Source: Calothrix brevissima NIES-22
Lineage (GTDB): Bacteria > Cyanobacteriota > Cyanobacteriia > Cyanobacteriales > Nostocaceae
NCBI RefSeq assembly: GCF_002367995.1
Contig: NZ_AP018207.1
Coordinates: 2,463,083-2,527,082 of the forward strand
DNA length: 64,000 bases
Direction of reading: 5' to 3'
Numbering within the stretch: position 1 is the first letter of the stretch; each line of letters begins with the position of its first letter. This document shows, piece after piece, positions 34,615-44,199 of the stretch. The notes under the pieces were generated by a model. It was not told the origin of the DNA and did no database searches. It saw nothing but the letters and a program-made list of their open reading frames with translations. The position numbers and the translations under genes were made by a program.

Positions 34615-34866
34615 ATGGATATTGTTAGTGCAACTGAAGCTCGTGCTAATTTACCAGAGTTAATTAATCGTGCTGAATACGGCAAAGAACGTATTTTGAT
34701 TGAGCGTCACGGTAAAGCAGTTGTCGCAATTATCAATCTTGATGATCTCAAATTGTTGGAAGCGATTGAAGATGCGATAGACTCAGCTAGCCTACGTAGT
34801 GCCATAAATCAAAATGAAGGATTTACCACCATAGAAGCAATCATTGCCAAGCACGGTGATGAGTGA
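34615..34866 (+). CDS. Type II antitoxin, Phd/YefM family
   Basis: This 83-aa antitoxin has the typical opening MDIVSATEARANLPELINRA, then ILIERHGKAVVAIINLDDL, which forms the DNA-binding N-terminal fold, and an acidic C-terminal tail that neutralises the toxin. Its stop overlaps the toxin start (ATGAGTGA). It should repress its own promoter. A preceding TTGTACAAAA motif repeated at about 34556, 34575 and 34593 may include its operator. Confidence 0.88.
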   Translation: MDIVSATEARANLPELINRAEYGKERILIERHGKAVVAIINLDDLKLLEAIEDAIDSASLRSAINQNEGFTTIEAIIAKHGDE

Positions 34867-35134
34867 GCGTTATATATTGAGGATTGCCAAAACAGCAGAA
34901 AAAGATTTGCTGGAGTTGCAAGCTAAACAGTTTAAGCAGGTAGTATCAAAAATCTTATCGCTCCAAGGTAATCCTAAACCGCAAGATTGCAAATCTCTCA
35001 AAGGTTATGAAGGTGGTTATCGTGTAGACTCTGGCGAATTCAGGATTCTTTACACTATTGATGATGAGACTCAATTAGTTGATGTATTTAGAGTAGGGAA
35101 GCGAAATGATGATGAAGTCTACAAAAATTTGTAA
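34859..35134 (+). CDS. Type II toxin, RelE/ParE family
   Basis: This 91-aa toxin starts at the ATG at 34859, overlapping the antitoxin by 8 bp; an earlier in-frame ATG at 34844 is unlikely. RelE-fold features include YILRIAKTAEKDLLEL, KSLKGYEGGYRVDSGEFRILYTIDDE and VFRVGKRNDDEVYKNL, which match the mRNA-interferase type with basic residues in the last strand. It likely cleaves mRNA on the ribosome when free. It is followed by a terminator shared with the convergent hemerythrin gene. Confidence 0.88.
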   Translation: MSERYILRIAKTAEKDLLELQAKQFKQVVSKILSLQGNPKPQDCKSLKGYEGGYRVDSGEFRILYTIDDETQLVDVFRVGKRNDDEVYKNL

Positions 35135-35135
35135 A

Positions 35136-35168
35136 TAAAAACTCCCAACACCTCAGTGCTGGGAGTGT
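35136..35168 (-). terminator. Intrinsic terminator between convergent genes
   Basis: ACTCCCA...TGGGAGT (35141-35166) forms a stem with a further GCAC/GTG pairing in the loop. On the minus strand it is followed by TTTTTATTT, a good U-run for the hemerythrin gene, and it could also stop the toxin-antitoxin transcript. Confidence 0.7.
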
Positions 35169-35217
35169 ACAACTCTAACTAACCTTTACTAACCTCTAGA
35201 GAAAAGCTGAATTCGTT

Positions 35218-36270
35218 CTACACGTTGGCTTCGCTGACAACGCCAAGTCTTTCTTGAATTTTCTTCTTAGCAGCTTTGAACTCAGTAGCCCATTGTTCGG
35301 TTTGGTCGCTGCTTAGGTTGTTGCGAATAGCTGCAAACATTGTGCTTTCTTCTTGACGCATATGGTCGCCAACTGCATCCATCAACTGCTTAACTTTATC
35401 CTTGAATTGCTGTGAAGAGGGGCTAATAGCCTTAATTTCTTCCAACACCCGCTTCATTTCAGCTTGTTCATCATACAGTTCTTGGGTGTCATCCTGACCG
35501 TAGAAAGCACGTACTCTAGGATAAACAACTTCCTCTTCAGCTTCAGCGTGAGCTGTTAAATCCTTGTAAATTTGACCAAAGTACTCTTGGATTTTTTGCG
35601 GATCTTTGCTTTGCAGCAGTTCGGTAAACAGAGTATTTACCTTGTTGTGATCCAAACGAATGACATCTTGGATATTCATATCCTTTTTGTCACTACCTTG
35701 GGTAACTGCACTACCAACTACACCACTAACTGCGGCTAAAGCATCTTGAACTCTTGCCCAAATACCTTGATCTGCTTCTTGTCCGGTGAGTTCGCGAACG
35801 CCCAAGATTTCCAGAATACCTTTGAGTTGCTCTTGGTGAGCGCGGTTTTCAAAGTTAACGGCGTTCAAAGGCCCAATTGCCAATATGACATCAGCGCCAA
35901 CTTTTTGCGCAGCTTTGTGCACAATCAAGCCACTCATAACTATTTGATGCTTCAGCAATTCATGCTGAGAGACTTTTTCATACAAACTCAGTTCGGAACC
36001 TTGGAACATTTTCCGAGCCTTATCAGTAAATTCGCGAACTGTTTGTTTAGGTTCAGCTTGAATACCATACTGACCGATAACAGTTTCTAAAATGCCCAGG
36101 TTTTTTTGGTCGTCTTTGATAAAATCCCGGATGCGGTCAGAAATTTCGGCATCTAAACCTTGCTGCAAAAGTTGCTGTTCATTTTCTAAAACCAACTGTT
36201 GCAGTGCTTTCATATTTGCCAATTTAACGGCAATTGCATTACGTTTAGTATCATCTAAATTAACTACCAT
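35218..36270 (-). CDS. Hemerythrin-domain protein
   Basis: This 350-aa protein has a C-terminal hemerythrin/HHE-like four-helix bundle at about 200-345 with candidate iron ligands in RLDHNKV (H208), HAEAEEEVVYP, DEQAEMKR and DHMRQEESTMF. The N-terminal half (about 10-160) is also helical and may be a second, ferritin-like bundle (MKALQQLVLENEQQLLQQGL). Iron-binding HHE proteins serve oxygen or nitric oxide sensing or storage. The exact role is unknown. It is transcribed away from the DUF2993 gene, with 393 bp between. Confidence 0.82.
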   Translation of the reverse strand: MVVNLDDTKRNAIAVKLANMKALQQLVLENEQQLLQQGLDAEISDRIRDFIKDDQKNLGILETVIGQYGIQAEPKQTVREFTDKARKMFQGSELSLYEKVSQHELLKHQIVMSGLIVHKAAQKVGADVILAIGPLNAVNFENRAHQEQLKGILEILGVRELTGQEADQGIWARVQDALAAVSGVVGSAVTQGSDKKDMNIQDVIRLDHNKVNTLFTELLQSKDPQKIQEYFGQIYKDLTAHAEAEEEVVYPRVRAFYGQDDTQELYDEQAEMKRVLEEIKAISPSSQQFKDKVKQLMDAVGDHMRQEESTMFAAIRNNLSSDQTEQWATEFKAAKKKIQERLGVVSEANV

Positions 36271-36663
36271 TATTCAGTTCTCCTCAGGAAAAGAATTCTT
36301 AGTTGTCACTAATACCAAGTTTGCATACTGCTGAGAATCCTTCCCTCTTTCTTTTGAGTGATTACTTGAGTGACTTCAGGTAGAAAATAAAAAAAAGTGA
36401 CTCTGAAATTTATACTTCTACTTTTAGATAGATAGAAACTTACTCTTGAGTCTTTCGCTAGATAGATAAATTTTTATTGCAGATTTTTTAGATTTGCTCA
36501 AAGATAGTCAAACAATTTTGGATTTTAGAGTCAATGATTTGATATTGACCACATTTACCTAAGCTAGGAGCGCTATTTATGTTTCCAAGCAGTAGCATTT
36601 AGGCAATCAAAAAACAAATCCAAAATTAAAAATTGGCGATGTCAAATAGGAGATTAATTGATA
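36271..36663. other. 393-bp divergent gap
   Basis: AT-rich DNA between the hemerythrin gene (minus) and the DUF2993 gene (plus), with TAGATAGA-type short repeats at about 36426-36470. Two divergent promoters are expected but not assigned. Confidence 0.4.
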
Positions 36664-37410
36664 ATGCCGGACAGTCCTGGACTAGGAGAGCAAGCCCTAA
36701 ATAAAGCAGCAGAAGTAGGTTTATCTAGCCAATTAGATGAAGTAGAAAATTTAGATGTCAATATCAAAACAGATCCGCTCAAATTGGTTCAGGGACAGGT
36801 AGATTCAGTCTCCATTGATGGAGAAGGGATGGTGATGCAAAAAGACCTCCGCGTGGAGGAGATGAATATGCAAATCCAAAGCGTCGCCATTAATCCTTTG
36901 AGTGTTGCATTTGGCAAAATTGAACTGACAAAGCCAACTGTGGGAAGTGCGCGAGTTGTGTTAAATGAAGCCGATATTAACCGCGCCTTTAATTCTGATT
37001 ATGTTCGTTCTCAACTGCAAAGTCAGCAAATCCAAGTCAATGGTAAAGCAACAACAATTAACCCCCAAAATGTAGAATTTCGCCTACCTGGTGAGGGAAA
37101 AGTTGCTATCAATGCCAATATCCTTTTAGGAGAAACTGGGGAAGCTCACCAAGTGGCTTTTGAAGCAGTACCTCGCGTAAGTGCAAATGGGAAAACTGTT
37201 TCTTTAGAAAATGTGGAATATGGACAAGGTGAGGAAATATCACCAGAATTGACAAAAGCTTTGGTGAATCAAACTAGCGAACTTTTGAATTTAAGCAACT
37301 TTGACTTGGAAGGAATGACCTTACAAGTTAATAGTTTACAGGTAGAAACAGGCAAATTAATTCTTCAAGCTCAAGCTTATGTTGAGCAAATCCCTTCCAT
37401 TGAAAAGTAA
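36664..37410 (+). CDS. DUF2993 (LmeA-like) protein
   Basis: This 248-aa protein starts at the ATG at 36664 with AGGAG (36648-36652) upstream; a TTG two codons earlier is possible. It matches the DUF2993/LmeA family of phospholipid-binding beta-rich proteins: ENLDVNIKTDPLKLVQGQVDSVSIDGEGMV, then EADINRAFNSDYVRSQLQSQ. No signal peptide or membrane helix is visible. It lies 12 bp upstream of a DUF2231 membrane protein, so the two are probably one operon. Confidence 0.75.
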   Translation: MPDSPGLGEQALNKAAEVGLSSQLDEVENLDVNIKTDPLKLVQGQVDSVSIDGEGMVMQKDLRVEEMNMQIQSVAINPLSVAFGKIELTKPTVGSARVVLNEADINRAFNSDYVRSQLQSQQIQVNGKATTINPQNVEFRLPGEGKVAINANILLGETGEAHQVAFEAVPRVSANGKTVSLENVEYGQGEEISPELTKALVNQTSELLNLSNFDLEGMTLQVNSLQVETGKLILQAQAYVEQIPSIEK

Positions 37411-37422
37411 GGTAATAAAATA

Positions 37423-37965
37423 ATGGAAACAACAGAAAAAACCTCGACACCATTTCCAAATATTCCCCCAATTATTGAAAGTGACGATCGCGAATTTAAT
37501 GATACTGGTGTACCAAGTACAGTAGCGATCGCCGGTCATCCCCTCCACCCCTTAACTGTAATTTTCCCCATCGCCTTTTTAGCTGCTGCGTTGGGCAGCG
37601 ACTTTGGCTATTGGTTAACCAAAGATTTCTTCTGGGCTAGGGCTTCGATGTGGTTAATTGGGTTAGGATTAGCCGGAGGTGCGATCGCAGCTTTAACCGG
37701 ACTCAGCGACTTTACAAAAATTGAACGAGTCCGCAAGCGTCAAGCCGGCTGGGCGCATTTGATTCTTAACGTTTCTATTCTCGTCTTAACTCTCGTCAAC
37801 TTCCTCATCCGTCTAGGTAATGTTGACTCACGTATCCTACCTTGGGGACTTCTCATCTCATTAATTGTCGGCACCTTAACTAGCATTTCTGGCTGGTTTG
37901 GTGCCGAACTTTCCTATCGTCATAAAATCGGTGTAGTAGGCGCTGGTAGTAAAAGATATCCGTAA
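37423..37965 (+). CDS. DUF2231 membrane protein
   Basis: This 180-aa protein has four hydrophobic segments at about 45-63, 77-95, 110-130 and 138-158, preceded by the HPLHPLTVIFPI motif of DUF2231. The conserved histidines have been suggested to bind haem or metal in this family, but no function is established. It follows the DUF2993 gene at 12 bp. Confidence 0.8.
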   Translation: METTEKTSTPFPNIPPIIESDDREFNDTGVPSTVAIAGHPLHPLTVIFPIAFLAAALGSDFGYWLTKDFFWARASMWLIGLGLAGGAIAALTGLSDFTKIERVRKRQAGWAHLILNVSILVLTLVNFLIRLGNVDSRILPWGLLISLIVGTLTSISGWFGAELSYRHKIGVVGAGSKRYP

Positions 37966-38308
37966 ATATCTAAAAGAATGTAGTTAAATACACTGAATAA
38001 GGTGGCATTGTCCACCTTCACCTTGTTTGGTGCAACTCAAAGAACTGAAAATCAGCCTAAATAAATAGCGATCGCTATTGATTATTTCATCTGTGCTCAT
38101 CATAGTTGCGATGAGCTTTTTCTTTATATATAAAAATTACGCAACTATCCCTCAAATCCGATTTTTGCTGACCAATCTTACCAACAAACAGAACTTTCCC
38201 ATAGAAAATATAGCTATTCTCCTTGTCCTTCTTCCCTTGTCCATATTGATTAACTATTGAGTTATGCTTGAGCTTAGTTATGCCTAAATTACATCCCAAT
38301 AATTAAAA

Positions 38309-38536
38309 ATGCAGAAAAAAGTTAAAGTGAAACCTAATTCTAAACAGCAAAAAATTGCAGAACAAACCGACGGTAGTCTAAATGTACATTTAAAATCCCC
38401 GCCAGTAGATGGTAAAGCTAATGAAGAGTTAATTAAACTACTAGCAGAAAAATTTAATGTCCCCAAATCTCACATCAAAATTAAACTGGGCGCATCTTCT
38501 CGGCAAAAATTGGTAGAAATTGACACCGATATTTAG
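38309..38536 (+). CDS. DUF167 (YggU-like) protein
   Basis: This 75-aa protein has the core of the DUF167/YggU family: [14 protein letters not shown], then [26 protein letters not shown] and [14 protein letters not shown]. The fold is small alpha/beta; function is unknown. It is a single short gene with a plain upstream region. Confidence 0.85.
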   Translation: MQKKVKVKPNSKQQKIAEQTDGSLNVHLKSPPVDGKANEELIKLLAEKFNVPKSHIKIKLGASSRQKLVEIDTDI

Positions 38537-38628
38537 TATTAACTCAGTATGTATAAATAAATCAAACTACATTACGACACGTAACTAGACTTAAAACCCT
38601 TACCAATTACAAATGACAAATGACAGAC

Positions 38629-38661
38629 TTTGCCAGTATTTTCGTTACGCCGACCTACTTA
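38629..38661 (-). repeat. Interspersed repeat, copy 2 (inverted to 27792-27823)
   Basis: Read on the minus strand it gives TTAAGTAGGTCGGCGT, then after AA GAAAATACTGGCAA, matching the sequence at 27792-27823 with few changes. Confidence 0.6.
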
Positions 38662-38744
38662 ACTCAGTATTTAGGAGTTAGTTAACAGCTATCAGGGTAA
38701 AGCTGATAACTATTAACTAATAACTTTTGATAATCATCATGCGA

Positions 38745-39356
38745 TCATTCTTGGTTAATACTTATATATCCTGATTGAGATTTGACCCGTTCTATCCAAG
38801 CTTGAATTGCTGAAAATTGTGTCAAATCAAATCCACCTTCATCCGCAACATGGGTATAAGCAAACAATGCAATATCAGCAATAGTGTAGCGTTCGCCAAC
38901 AAAAAACTGATTAGCGCTTAAATGTTTTTCCATCAGTTTTAATGCAGCATAACCAGGTTCGCGCCTTTGTTTGATAGCTTCTTGATATTCTTCGGCTTTA
39001 CCCAAAATAGAGATTAAATATCTCGATGTGGCAATAAAAGGCTCGTGACTAGATTGTTCAAAAAATAACCACTGCATCACTTGAGCGCGGAGAAATCTGT
39101 CATAAGGTAGAAATTCTGTGCCTTCACTTAAATACACCAATATGGCATTTGATTCTGATAAGTATTTCCCAGGTTCAATCTCCAAAAGGGGAATTTTACC
39201 GCGAGGATTTTTACTCAAAAATTCGGGTGTTCGAGTCTCGCCTTTGGTGATATCAACTTCTATTCTCTCAAATGGCATCCCAATTTGTGTCAATAGAAGA
39301 CGTATCTTGTAGCCATTACCTGAAGGTAAAAAATCGTACAGCCGTAATATTTCCAT
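38745..39356 (-). CDS. Glutathione S-transferase family protein
   Basis: This 203-aa protein has an N-terminal thioredoxin-like fold (about 1-75; LYDFLPSGNGYKIRLLLTQI, then NPRGKIPLLEIE with the cis-proline, and LSESNAILVYLSE) and a C-terminal helical domain with GERYTIADIALFAYTHVA, the N-capping box of GSTs. Substrate specificity cannot be predicted. It is convergent with the DUF167 gene. Confidence 0.88.
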   Translation of the reverse strand: MEILRLYDFLPSGNGYKIRLLLTQIGMPFERIEVDITKGETRTPEFLSKNPRGKIPLLEIEPGKYLSESNAILVYLSEGTEFLPYDRFLRAQVMQWLFFEQSSHEPFIATSRYLISILGKAEEYQEAIKQRREPGYAALKLMEKHLSANQFFVGERYTIADIALFAYTHVADEGGFDLTQFSAIQAWIERVKSQSGYISINQE

Positions 39357-39560
39357 GCCAAAAATATAATAGGGAATATGTGCAGAATGTGGGGTTTAAA
39401 ATACAATATCTTACCAAATGATTTTCAAAAAACCGGATATTTTCTGATTTATATTCAGTATCTGACTGTGAAGTAGAATTATCTGAAGAAATAAAAAAAA
39501 TATTAATTATTTATCATTATTTTAGATGTGTGATTTTAATCTGTGGTCACAAATAAAAAT

Positions 39561-40244
39561 ATGTGTGGAAGATTTACCTTAAACCAGACAGCAGCCACCC
39601 TAGCTCAAGCTTTTGAACTAGAAGCAGTACCCGACTTGACAGCGCAATATAACGTTGCACCTACGCAAATGGTGGCGACAGTAGTACGAAAATCTGAGAG
39701 TGACAAGCGACAATTTCAGCAGTTACGTTGGGGGTTAATCCCCTCATGGGCGAAAGACCCAGGAATAGGGGCAAAATTGATTAATGCTAGATCTGAAACT
39801 GTAGCAGAAAAACCTTCTTTTCGTTCAGCTTTTAAGCACAGACGCTGCTTAGTTTTGGCTGATGGCTTTTATGAATGGCATCAAAAACAGGGTAAAAAGC
39901 AACCTTTTTATTTTCGCTTGCAAAATGGTCAACCATTTGCTTTTGCTGGTTTGTGGGAGAAATGGCAATCTCCTGAAGGTGAGGAAATAAACTCTTGTAC
40001 AATTTTGACTACAGCCGCTAACGAAGTGCTACAACCAATCCATGACCGAATGCCAGTAATTTTGGCACAGGAAGATTACAATCTGTGGTTAGATCCCCAA
40101 CAGCAAAAGCCGGAAGTCCTACAGCCGCTATTGCGTCCCTATCCCGCCGCAGCTATGAGCAGCTATCCAGTTAGCACTTTGGTCAATAAACCCCAGCATA
40201 ATACTCCAGAGTGCATTCTGCCAATCAGCGAGAACAATCCCTGA
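39561..40244 (+). CDS. SRAP/YedK family protein
   Basis: This is a SOS-response-associated peptidase (HMCES/YedK family), 227 aa from the ATG at 39561. Removing the initiator Met exposes catalytic Cys2 (MCGRFTLNQ); the ORF start 6 codons earlier would hide it. Other family residues include NVAPTQMV, RWGLIPSWAKD, NARSETVAEKPSFRSAF, GFYEWHQ and ILTTAANEVLQPIHDRMPV. It covalently traps abasic sites in single-stranded DNA. Confidence 0.9.
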   Translation: MCGRFTLNQTAATLAQAFELEAVPDLTAQYNVAPTQMVATVVRKSESDKRQFQQLRWGLIPSWAKDPGIGAKLINARSETVAEKPSFRSAFKHRRCLVLADGFYEWHQKQGKKQPFYFRLQNGQPFAFAGLWEKWQSPEGEEINSCTILTTAANEVLQPIHDRMPVILAQEDYNLWLDPQQQKPEVLQPLLRPYPAAAMSSYPVSTLVNKPQHNTPECILPISENNP

Positions 40245-40451
40245 GAAATCAGTAAAATTAGGTATTAAGTGTAGCGATATAGCGATCGCTAATTTACCAA
40301 ATTAATACAATTTGCGGCTCTCCCCTTTCATCCGTTTGACTAAAGAGGGACAATAAGGAAGTTCCGCCTATGCCCACAAAATAACCACGGCTAAACAAAC
40401 TCCCCTTTGAGCATCTTTTAAGCCAATAGCTGCAACCCCACAAAAGCAAAT

Positions 40452-40973
40452 ATGCCAAGAACCCAGAAAAACGATAACTTTATTGACAAATCCTTTACAG
40501 TCATGGCAGATATCATCCTCAAGATCCTGCCAACCAACAGAAAAGCTAAAGAAGCGTTTGTTTATTACCGAGATGGCATGTCAGCTCAGGCAGAAGGCGA
40601 ATATGCTGAAGCCTTAGAATATTACGAAGAAGCCCTGACATTAGAGGAAGATCCTAACGATCGCGGTTATATCCTCTACAATATGGGATTAATCTATGCC
40701 AGTAACGGGGATCATGGCAAAGCTTTAGAACTTTACCACCAAGCAATAGAATTAAACCCCCGACTACCCCAAGCCTTAAACAACATCGCCGTGATTTATC
40801 ACTACAAAGGCGAAAAACTCAAAGAAGCTGGGGATAATGACGGTGGTGAAGCTATGTTTGACCAAGCCGCCGATTACTGGGTGAGAGCAATTCGCATGGC
40901 TCCCAACAACTATATTGAAGCCCAGAACTGGTTAAAAACCACTGGCAGAATGCAAATTGACGTATTCTTTTAG
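40452..40973 (+). CDS. ycf3: Photosystem I assembly protein Ycf3
   Basis: This 173-aa protein carries three TPR motifs (about 35-70, 72-105 and 120-155; [19 protein letters not shown]-like, [19 protein letters not shown] and [20 protein letters not shown]). Near-full-length similarity to Ycf3 and the final IDVFF are recognisable. It is a chaperone for PsaA/PsaB assembly at the thylakoid membrane. The gene is followed by heptamer repeats and gatC. Confidence 0.95.
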   Translation: MPRTQKNDNFIDKSFTVMADIILKILPTNRKAKEAFVYYRDGMSAQAEGEYAEALEYYEEALTLEEDPNDRGYILYNMGLIYASNGDHGKALELYHQAIELNPRLPQALNNIAVIYHYKGEKLKEAGDNDGGEAMFDQAADYWVRAIRMAPNNYIEAQNWLKTTGRMQIDVFF

Positions 40974-40975
40974 TC

Positions 40976-41076
40976 GATAGTCCAAAGTCAATAGTCAATA
41001 GTCCAAAGTCAACTAACTATTGACCATTGACCATTGACTAATGACAATTGACCAATGACCAATGACTCTTATTCAC
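40976..41076. repeat. Heptamer tandem repeats between ycf3 and gatC
   Basis: Units of AGTCCAA, AGTCAAT and the reverse series TGACCAT/TGACCAA fill the gap. The two halves are roughly inverted relative to each other, so the gap can fold as a hairpin. Confidence 0.75.
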
Positions 41077-41077
41077 A

Positions 41078-41368
41078 ATGATTGACCGCGAACTAGTCCA
41101 TAAAGTAGCCCTTCTTGCTAGGTTAGAACTAACACCAGAAGAAGAAGAGCAATTTACCACTCAACTAGGAAGTATTCTTGATTACATCGAACAGTTAAAT
41201 GAACTAGATGTAAGTGATGTAGCGCCCACAACTAGGGCGATAGATGTCAGTAATGTTACCCGCGAAGATGAATTAAAACCCTATCCTGACCGCGAAGCCA
41301 TCCTCCAAGGCGCGCCGGAACAGGAAGGAGACTTTTTCAAAGTACCAAAAATTCTCAATGCGGAATAG
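41078..41368 (+). CDS. gatC: Asp/Glu-tRNA amidotransferase subunit C
   Basis: This 96-aa subunit ([40 protein letters not shown], then [15 protein letters not shown]) belongs to the GatCAB complex, which converts Glu-tRNA(Gln) and Asp-tRNA(Asn) to the amidated forms. GatC wraps around GatA and stabilises it. gatB lies 1.3 kb downstream; gatA is not in the window. Confidence 0.93.
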   Translation: MIDRELVHKVALLARLELTPEEEEQFTTQLGSILDYIEQLNELDVSDVAPTTRAIDVSNVTREDELKPYPDREAILQGAPEQEGDFFKVPKILNAE

Positions 41369-41446
41369 TCAATAGTCCACAGTCAATAGTCAATAGTCCA
41401 ATAATAAATGACAACTGACCACTGACAACTGACCACTGACAACTAA
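41369..41446. repeat. Heptamer tandem repeats
   Basis: AGTCAAT/AGTCCAC units followed by TGACAAC/TGACCAC units, again in inverted halves, lie between gatC and the next gene. Confidence 0.75.
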
Positions 41447-41460
41447 CCAAGGAGATAATT

Positions 41461-42432
41461 ATGGGTTTGGGAATCCTCAAAGATGGAAGGTGGATATCGG
41501 AACGGGATCAAGAAGATTCTCAAGGTAGATTTATTCGTCCCTCAACCACTTTTCGCCATAAGATTACAGATGATGGCTCTAGTGGATTTAAAGCTGAAAG
41601 AGGACGCTATCATCTGTATATTTCCTGGGCTTGTCCTTGGGCTTGTCGGACTGCAATTATGCGTCAGTTAAAAGGATTAACTGATGTAATTGGTTTATCT
41701 GTAGTTGGGGCGGTAATCGATGAAAATAGTTGGGAATTTAGCGAGGAACCAGGCGCAATTCCCGATACAGTTAACGGTACTCAATATCTTTGGCAACTTT
41801 ATCTCAAGGCTGACTCTAACTACAGTGGACGGGTAACAGTCCCCGTTTTATGGGATATTCAACAACAGACAATTGTTAATAATGAATCTCGCGAAATCAT
41901 TCGCATGTTGGATACAGAATTTAATGATTTTGCGAAAACAAATGTTAATTTCTATCCCACCGAATTACAGCAACTAATTGACGAGACGATTGACGCAATT
42001 TATAAACCAATTAATAACGGTGTGTATCGCGCAGGATTTGCTACTAGTCAATCGGCTTATGATGAAGCTGTCACAGAATTATTTGCTGCACTAGATAATT
42101 GGGAACAAGTTTTAAATCGACAACGCTATCTCTGCGGTAGTCAAATTACAGAAGCAGATTGGTGTATGTTTACTACCTTGTTTCGCTTCGATCCCGTTTA
42201 TTACGTCCATTTCAAATGCAATATCCGGCGAATTTTTGATTATCCTAATCTGTGGAATTATCTCAAAGAACTTTACCAAGTGCCGGGAGTTAAAGAAACT
42301 TGTAATTTAGACCATATCAAACGGCATTATTACCGCAGTCATCCCAAGGTAAACCCTACAAGGATTGTACCAAAAGGGCCGTTAATTGATTTTGATGCGC
42401 CTCATAATCGCGATCGCCTACCTATTCTCTAG
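41461..42432 (+). CDS. Glutathionyl-hydroquinone reductase-like GST
   Basis: This 323-aa protein (family of YqjG/ECM4, GST omega-like) has the active Cys in SWACPWACRT and an N-terminal GST fold. Additional regions SRFIRPSTTFRHKIT-like and VPVLWDIQQQTIVNNESREI match this class, which reduces glutathionyl-hydroquinones. It belongs to no recognisable operon, being separated by repeats from gatC and gatB. Confidence 0.85.
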   Translation: MGLGILKDGRWISERDQEDSQGRFIRPSTTFRHKITDDGSSGFKAERGRYHLYISWACPWACRTAIMRQLKGLTDVIGLSVVGAVIDENSWEFSEEPGAIPDTVNGTQYLWQLYLKADSNYSGRVTVPVLWDIQQQTIVNNESREIIRMLDTEFNDFAKTNVNFYPTELQQLIDETIDAIYKPINNGVYRAGFATSQSAYDEAVTELFAALDNWEQVLNRQRYLCGSQITEADWCMFTTLFRFDPVYYVHFKCNIRRIFDYPNLWNYLKELYQVPGVKETCNLDHIKRHYYRSHPKVNPTRIVPKGPLIDFDAPHNRDRLPIL

Positions 42433-42465
42433 CAATCTAGCAATCATATTTGATATGCGAACAAA

Positions 42466-42495
42466 AGGGACAAGGAGGACAAGGAGGACAAGGAA
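42466..42495. repeat. 9-mer tandem repeat (AAGGAGGAC)
   Basis: Three to four units of AAGGAGGAC lie just after the GST-like gene. They resemble Shine-Dalgarno sequences but are not close to a start codon. Confidence 0.65.
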
Positions 42496-42644
42496 GATAT
42501 ACGTTTGTGAATCATTTAGAATTGCTATAGTCGGCAATCCCTATCTCACAAACTCAGCAATCAACACTATTTAAGACTGCAACGCAACTTCTAGGGCAGT
42601 TACAATAGTACCCTTAAGAAGGATTATGCCCGATTTTTGATTTT

Positions 42645-44120
42645 ATGACTTCTGCTACAACTGTAAAAACCGAGTACGAAGCGATTATTGGTTTAGAAAC
42701 CCATTGTCAGCTGAGTACAAATACCAAGATTTTTTCTACCAGTTCGACAGCATTCGGTGGAGACCCCAATACTAACATCGATCCAGTATGTATGGGTTTA
42801 CCTGGAGTATTACCAGTTCTCAACCAAAAAGTACTTGAATATGCCGTCAAAGCAGGTTTGGCGCTTAATTGTCAAATCGCTAAATATAGCAAATTTGACC
42901 GTAAACAGTATTTTTATCCAGATTTACCTAAAAATTACCAAATATCACAATATGACTTACCAATCGCTGAACATGGTTGGTTAGAAATTGAATTGGTAGA
43001 TGCTGATGGCAATCCTACACGCAAACGCATTGGGATTACCCGATTGCACATGGAAGAAGATGCAGGTAAATTAGTCCACGCAGGTAGCGAAAGGCTTTCC
43101 GGCTCTAGTTATTCTCTGGTAGATTACAATCGCGCAGGTGTACCATTAGTTGAAATCGTTTCCGAACCAGATCTGCGTTCTGGACAAGAAGCTGCTGCTT
43201 ATGCCCAAGAATTGCGGCGCATTGTACGCTATCTTGGCGTTAGCGATGGCAACATGCAAGAAGGATCTTTACGTTGCGATGTCAACATCTCTATTCGTCC
43301 AGTAGGACAAAAAGAATTTGGCACAAAAGTAGAAATTAAAAACATGAACTCATTCAACGCCATCCAAAAGGCGATTGAATATGAGATTGAACGCCAAATT
43401 GCAGCCACAGAAGCTGGCGATCGCATTATCCAAGAAACTCGGCTGTGGGAAGAAGGTTCGCAACGTACAATTAGTATGCGGACAAAAGAAGGTTCTAGCG
43501 ATTACCGCTATTTCCCCGAACCAGATTTAGCACCAATTGAAGTTTCCCCAGCACAATTAGAAAATTGGCGCAGCGAACTTCCCGAACTCCCAGCCCAAAA
43601 ACGCCATCGTTACGAAACTGAATTAGGGCTTTCTGCCTACGATACTGGAGTTTTGACAGAAGATAAGCCTGTTGCTAACTATTTTGAAGCCGCGATCGCA
43701 GCTGGTGCAAATCCCAAAGCTGCTGCTAACTGGATTACTCAAGATATTGCAGCTTACCTCAATAAGCAAAAACTCACCATCAGCGAAATCGGTTTAACTC
43801 CCCAAAATTTAGCTGATGTGATTTTGCTGATTGAACAAGGTAAAATCAGTAACGCCCAAGCCAAACAAAAGTTACCAGACTTGCTTAAAGGCGTATCTCC
43901 TGAGAAAGCTTTCGCCGGACAAGAACTCATCAGCGATCCTGCTATTTTAGAACCCATCGTCGATGAAGTCATCGCCGCCAATCCCAAAGAACTCGAAAAA
44001 TATCGCAACGGTAACACCAACCTCAAAGGCTTCTTTGTTGGACAAGTCCTGAAAAAAACCGAAAAACGCGCCGATCCCAAGCTGACAAATGAATTGGTAG
44101 AAAAGAAACTCAATTCTTAA
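42645..44120 (+). CDS. gatB: Asp/Glu-tRNA amidotransferase subunit B
   Basis: This 491-aa subunit has the GatB signatures: YEAIIGLETHCQLSTNTKIF, VCMGLPGVLPVLN, RKQYFYPDLPKNYQISQYD and EGSLRCDVNISIRP, plus a YqeY-like C-terminal helical domain (about 340-490). It is the tRNA-activating kinase subunit of GatCAB. The gene lies upstream of the small RNA array; the C-terminal region points at the gap. Confidence 0.95.
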   Translation: MTSATTVKTEYEAIIGLETHCQLSTNTKIFSTSSTAFGGDPNTNIDPVCMGLPGVLPVLNQKVLEYAVKAGLALNCQIAKYSKFDRKQYFYPDLPKNYQISQYDLPIAEHGWLEIELVDADGNPTRKRIGITRLHMEEDAGKLVHAGSERLSGSSYSLVDYNRAGVPLVEIVSEPDLRSGQEAAAYAQELRRIVRYLGVSDGNMQEGSLRCDVNISIRPVGQKEFGTKVEIKNMNSFNAIQKAIEYEIERQIAATEAGDRIIQETRLWEEGSQRTISMRTKEGSSDYRYFPEPDLAPIEVSPAQLENWRSELPELPAQKRHRYETELGLSAYDTGVLTEDKPVANYFEAAIAAGANPKAAANWITQDIAAYLNKQKLTISEIGLTPQNLADVILLIEQGKISNAQAKQKLPDLLKGVSPEKAFAGQELISDPAILEPIVDEVIAANPKELEKYRNGNTNLKGFFVGQVLKKTEKRADPKLTNELVEKKLNS

Positions 44121-44199
44121 CCCCAATTCAATCAATGATTTTTCGCTCATCCCCTGTTTAACCACCAGGGGATTTTTACCCCTTACCTAATGAATAATG

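Noticed and set aside
38078-38260. 60-codon ORF with hydrophobic stretches between DUF2231 and DUF167 genes
   Set aside because: AT-rich frame producing hydrophobic residues by chance; it lacks a Shine-Dalgarno and overlaps an opposite-strand ORF of similar size.
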